Position numbers and translations under genes: made by a program. DNA of 8,512 bases, from NCBI GenBank assembly GCA_023251695.1, contig JAHEYE010000142.1:1-8512 (forward strand). The letters run 5' to 3'. Numbering within the stretch: position 1 is the first letter of the stretch; each line of letters opens with the position of its first letter. The DNA is from Sphingobacteriaceae bacterium. GTDB taxonomy: Bacteria; Bacteroidota; Bacteroidia; B-17B0; Aurantibacillaceae. Of the stretch, positions 7,003-8,512 are shown piece after piece. Below the pieces are notes generated by a model, which saw nothing but the letters and a program-made list of their open reading frames with translations, ran no database searches and was not told the origin of the DNA.

Positions 7003-8256
7003 TTACTTCAATTTGAAGGCTTTCTTAACCTTATCAACGTAATCTAATTTCTCCCACGTAAAAAGTTCCACCTTCATGGTCTTTGTTTTGCCATCGGGTG
7101 ATTTGAAAGTTTTGGTTACAGTTTCGTTTTTACGTCCCATATGACCATAAGCTGCAGTTTCGCTATACATAGGTGTACGTAATTTAAATCGTTGCTCGAT
7201 AAAATACGGACGCATATCAAATACCTGTTGAACAATTTTTGCAATTTGTCCGTCGGTCATCTTCACTTTTGCTGTACCATAACTATCAACAAAAATACCC
7301 ATTGGTTGTGCAACGCCGATTGCATATGATACCTGAACTAATACTTCAGAACAAACACCGGCCGCGACTAAATTTTTTGCAATGTGACGGGTAGCATAAG
7401 CTGCAGAGCGATCAACCTTACTTGGATCTTTACCCGAGAAAGCACCACCACCGTGGGCACCTTTTCCACCATAAGTATCAACGATAATCTTGCGTCCTGT
7501 TAAACCTGTATCACCATGCGGACCACCAATAACGAATTTACCGGTTGGGTTAATGTGGTAATTTATTTTTGTGTTGAATAGGTGAGCATATTTCGGATAT
7601 TTCTTTTTAACGCGCGGAATTAAAACATCAATGATGTCCTTTTTAATTTTCGCCAACATCTTTCCTTCAGCATCAAAATCATCGTGTTGAGTTGAAACGA
7701 CGATTGCATCAATACGTACCGGTTTGTTTTTATCGTTGTATTCTAAAGTTACTTGTGATTTTGCATCCGGACGTAAATATTTAATTTCTTTATTCTCACG
7801 GCGGAGTGCGGCTAATTCTAACAGAATTCCGTGTGCAAGGTCTAATGCCAGAGGCATGTAGTTGGCGGTTTCGTTGGTGGCGTAACCGAACATCATACCT
7901 TGATCACCTGCGCCTTGTTCTTCTTTTTTCTTACGGTCAACTCCCTGATTGATATCAGAAGATTGTTCGTGAATTGCAGATAAGATACCACAAGAATTTG
8001 CTTCGAACATATATTCTGATTTAGTGTAACCGATCTTTCGGATTACTTCGCGTGCAATTTCCTGCACATCCAAATATGCACTCGACTTTACTTCACCGGC
8101 TAATATAACCTGTCCGGTCGTAACTAAAGTTTCGCAAGCAACTTTGCTATTTGGGTCAAACGCTAAAAAATTATCAATTAAAGCGTCTGATATTTGGTCG
8201 GCCACTTTATCCGGGTGGCCTTCTGATACTGATTCGGAGGTGAAAAGATATCCCAT
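7003..8256 (-). CDS. metK: S-adenosylmethionine synthetase
   Basis: This cytoplasmic enzyme makes S-adenosylmethionine from methionine and ATP, releasing phosphate and pyrophosphate. The protein has 417 residues, longer than the roughly 384 of E. coli MetK. The active-site signatures are complete: GHPDKVADQISDALID with His 14 and Asp 16, Glu 42 in CETLVTTG, GAGDQGMMFGYA at 115-126, GRK at 254-256, and GGGAFSGKDPSKVDRSA at 269-285 with Lys 276, Lys 280 and Asp 282. The extra length lies mainly in a lysine-rich stretch near 203-232 and an insert near 376-400 before WEKLD; I believe longer MetK forms are normal in Bacteroidota. The ATG at 8256 gives the expected MGYLFTSESVSEGHPDK start. purS ends 28 bp upstream on the same strand, so the two are probably co-transcribed. 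The spacer is far too short for a SAM riboswitch. Confidence 0.97.
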   Translation of the reverse strand: MGYLFTSESVSEGHPDKVADQISDALIDNFLAFDPNSKVACETLVTTGQVILAGEVKSSAYLDVQEIAREVIRKIGYTKSEYMFEANSCGILSAIHEQSSDINQGVDRKKKEEQGAGDQGMMFGYATNETANYMPLALDLAHGILLELAALRRENKEIKYLRPDAKSQVTLEYNDKNKPVRIDAIVVSTQHDDFDAEGKMLAKIKKDIIDVLIPRVKKKYPKYAHLFNTKINYHINPTGKFVIGGPHGDTGLTGRKIIVDTYGGKGAHGGGAFSGKDPSKVDRSAAYATRHIAKNLVAAGVCSEVLVQVSYAIGVAQPMGIFVDSYGTAKVKMTDGQIAKIVQQVFDMRPYFIEQRFKLRTPMYSETAAYGHMGRKNETVTKTFKSPDGKTKTMKVELFTWEKLDYVDKVKKAFKLK

Positions 8257-8260
8257 TTTT

Positions 8261-8288
8261 GAATTAAGAATTAAGAGTTATGAATTAT
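8261..8288. repeat. Four-copy 7-bp tandem repeat in the purS-metK spacer
   Basis: Read on the plus strand, four heptamers follow each other without a gap: GAATTAA, GAATTAA, GAGTTAT and GAATTAT. The first two copies are identical; the others differ at one or two positions. The last copy overlaps the stop codon of purS (8285-8287), and the first ends 4 bp from the metK start codon. The repeat therefore makes up nearly the whole 28-bp spacer. Confidence 0.8.
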
Positions 8289-8512
8289 TTTGTTTCAGTT
8301 AATTTGAATTCGTAGCCTTCCATAATTTGGTTACATAATAATTTTTTGCAGGCTTCGTCAACTTTAGTACTTGCCGCTTCCTTATTTGCCGCTTCAATTT
8401 CTAAGGTGATGTGTTTACCAATTCTGACATTTTCAATCTCCGGTAAACCTAAGTTTTTCATAGAGCCCGTAACAGCTTTGCCTTGTGGATCGAGTAATGC
8501 TTTTAAAGGCAT
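8285..8512 (-). CDS. purS: PurS subunit of phosphoribosylformylglycinamidine synthase (5' end outside window)
   Basis: PurS is the small structural subunit that bridges PurL and PurQ in the glutamine-dependent step converting FGAR to FGAM in purine synthesis. Visible are 75 residues with the family pattern: LDPQGKAV near the start, NVRIGKHITLEIEA in the middle, then ACKKLLCNQIMEGYEFKL at the end. PurS proteins are about 80-85 residues, and LDPQG normally sits about 15 residues in. Here it begins at residue 7, so the Met at the very edge (8510-8512) is probably internal and roughly nine N-terminal residues lie beyond the window. The separate small subunit implies a three-part PurSQL enzyme rather than the single-chain PurL of E. 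coli. metK follows 28 bp downstream. Confidence 0.9.
   Translation of the reverse strand: MPLKALLDPQGKAVTGSMKNLGLPEIENVRIGKHITLEIEAANKEAASTKVDEACKKLLCNQIMEGYEFKLTETK

Noticed and set aside
8257..8284. SAM riboswitch upstream of metK
   Set aside because: Only 28 bp separate purS and metK, and they consist of a simple repeat; there is no room for an aptamer.

Overview
The window looks like chromosomal DNA from a Bacteroidota bacterium. The evidence is moderate-to-low GC, genes without obvious Shine-Dalgarno sites, one good TAnnTTTG-type -7 box, and a very large secreted protein ending in a type IX secretion (T9SS) sorting domain. The metK, purS, desaturase and PDZ-peptidase proteins are also of the types usual in this phylum. 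The genus cannot be resolved from the sequence alone.

Layout from left to right: (1) the last 96 codons of a plus-strand gene, probably an M28-family metallopeptidase, ending in a PDZ domain (1-292). (2) Two minus-strand membrane-lipid genes that meet the peptidase gene tail to tail: a three-histidine-box fatty acid desaturase (293-1258) and, upstream of it, an LpxL/HtrB-type acyltransferase (1303-2181 or 2247). (3) A minus-strand gene of about 4.6 kb (2273-6862) for a 1529-residue extracellular protein: signal peptide, right-handed beta-helix array, Ig-like modules (one interrupted by an inserted domain) and a T9SS C-terminal sorting domain. It has its own -7 box upstream and a candidate terminator downstream. 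(4) metK (7003-8256), followed by a clear intrinsic terminator, with purS 28 bp upstream on the same strand and cut by the right edge.

Every gene except the first is on the minus strand. Three transcription units are likely: purS-metK, ending at the terminator near 6946-6983; the surface protein alone; and acyltransferase-desaturase. The lipid pair plausibly acts on envelope acyl chains, the acyltransferase attaching acyl groups and the desaturase adding double bonds. metK makes S-adenosylmethionine and purS serves purine synthesis; both are housekeeping genes.

I found no CRISPR array, tRNA, rRNA, insertion sequence, phage gene or defence system. Most of the window is ordinary core genome. 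The points worth a second look are the domain architecture of the surface protein, a heptamer tandem repeat in the purS-metK spacer, the unresolved start of the acyltransferase beside a terminator-like hairpin, and two competing hairpins after metK.
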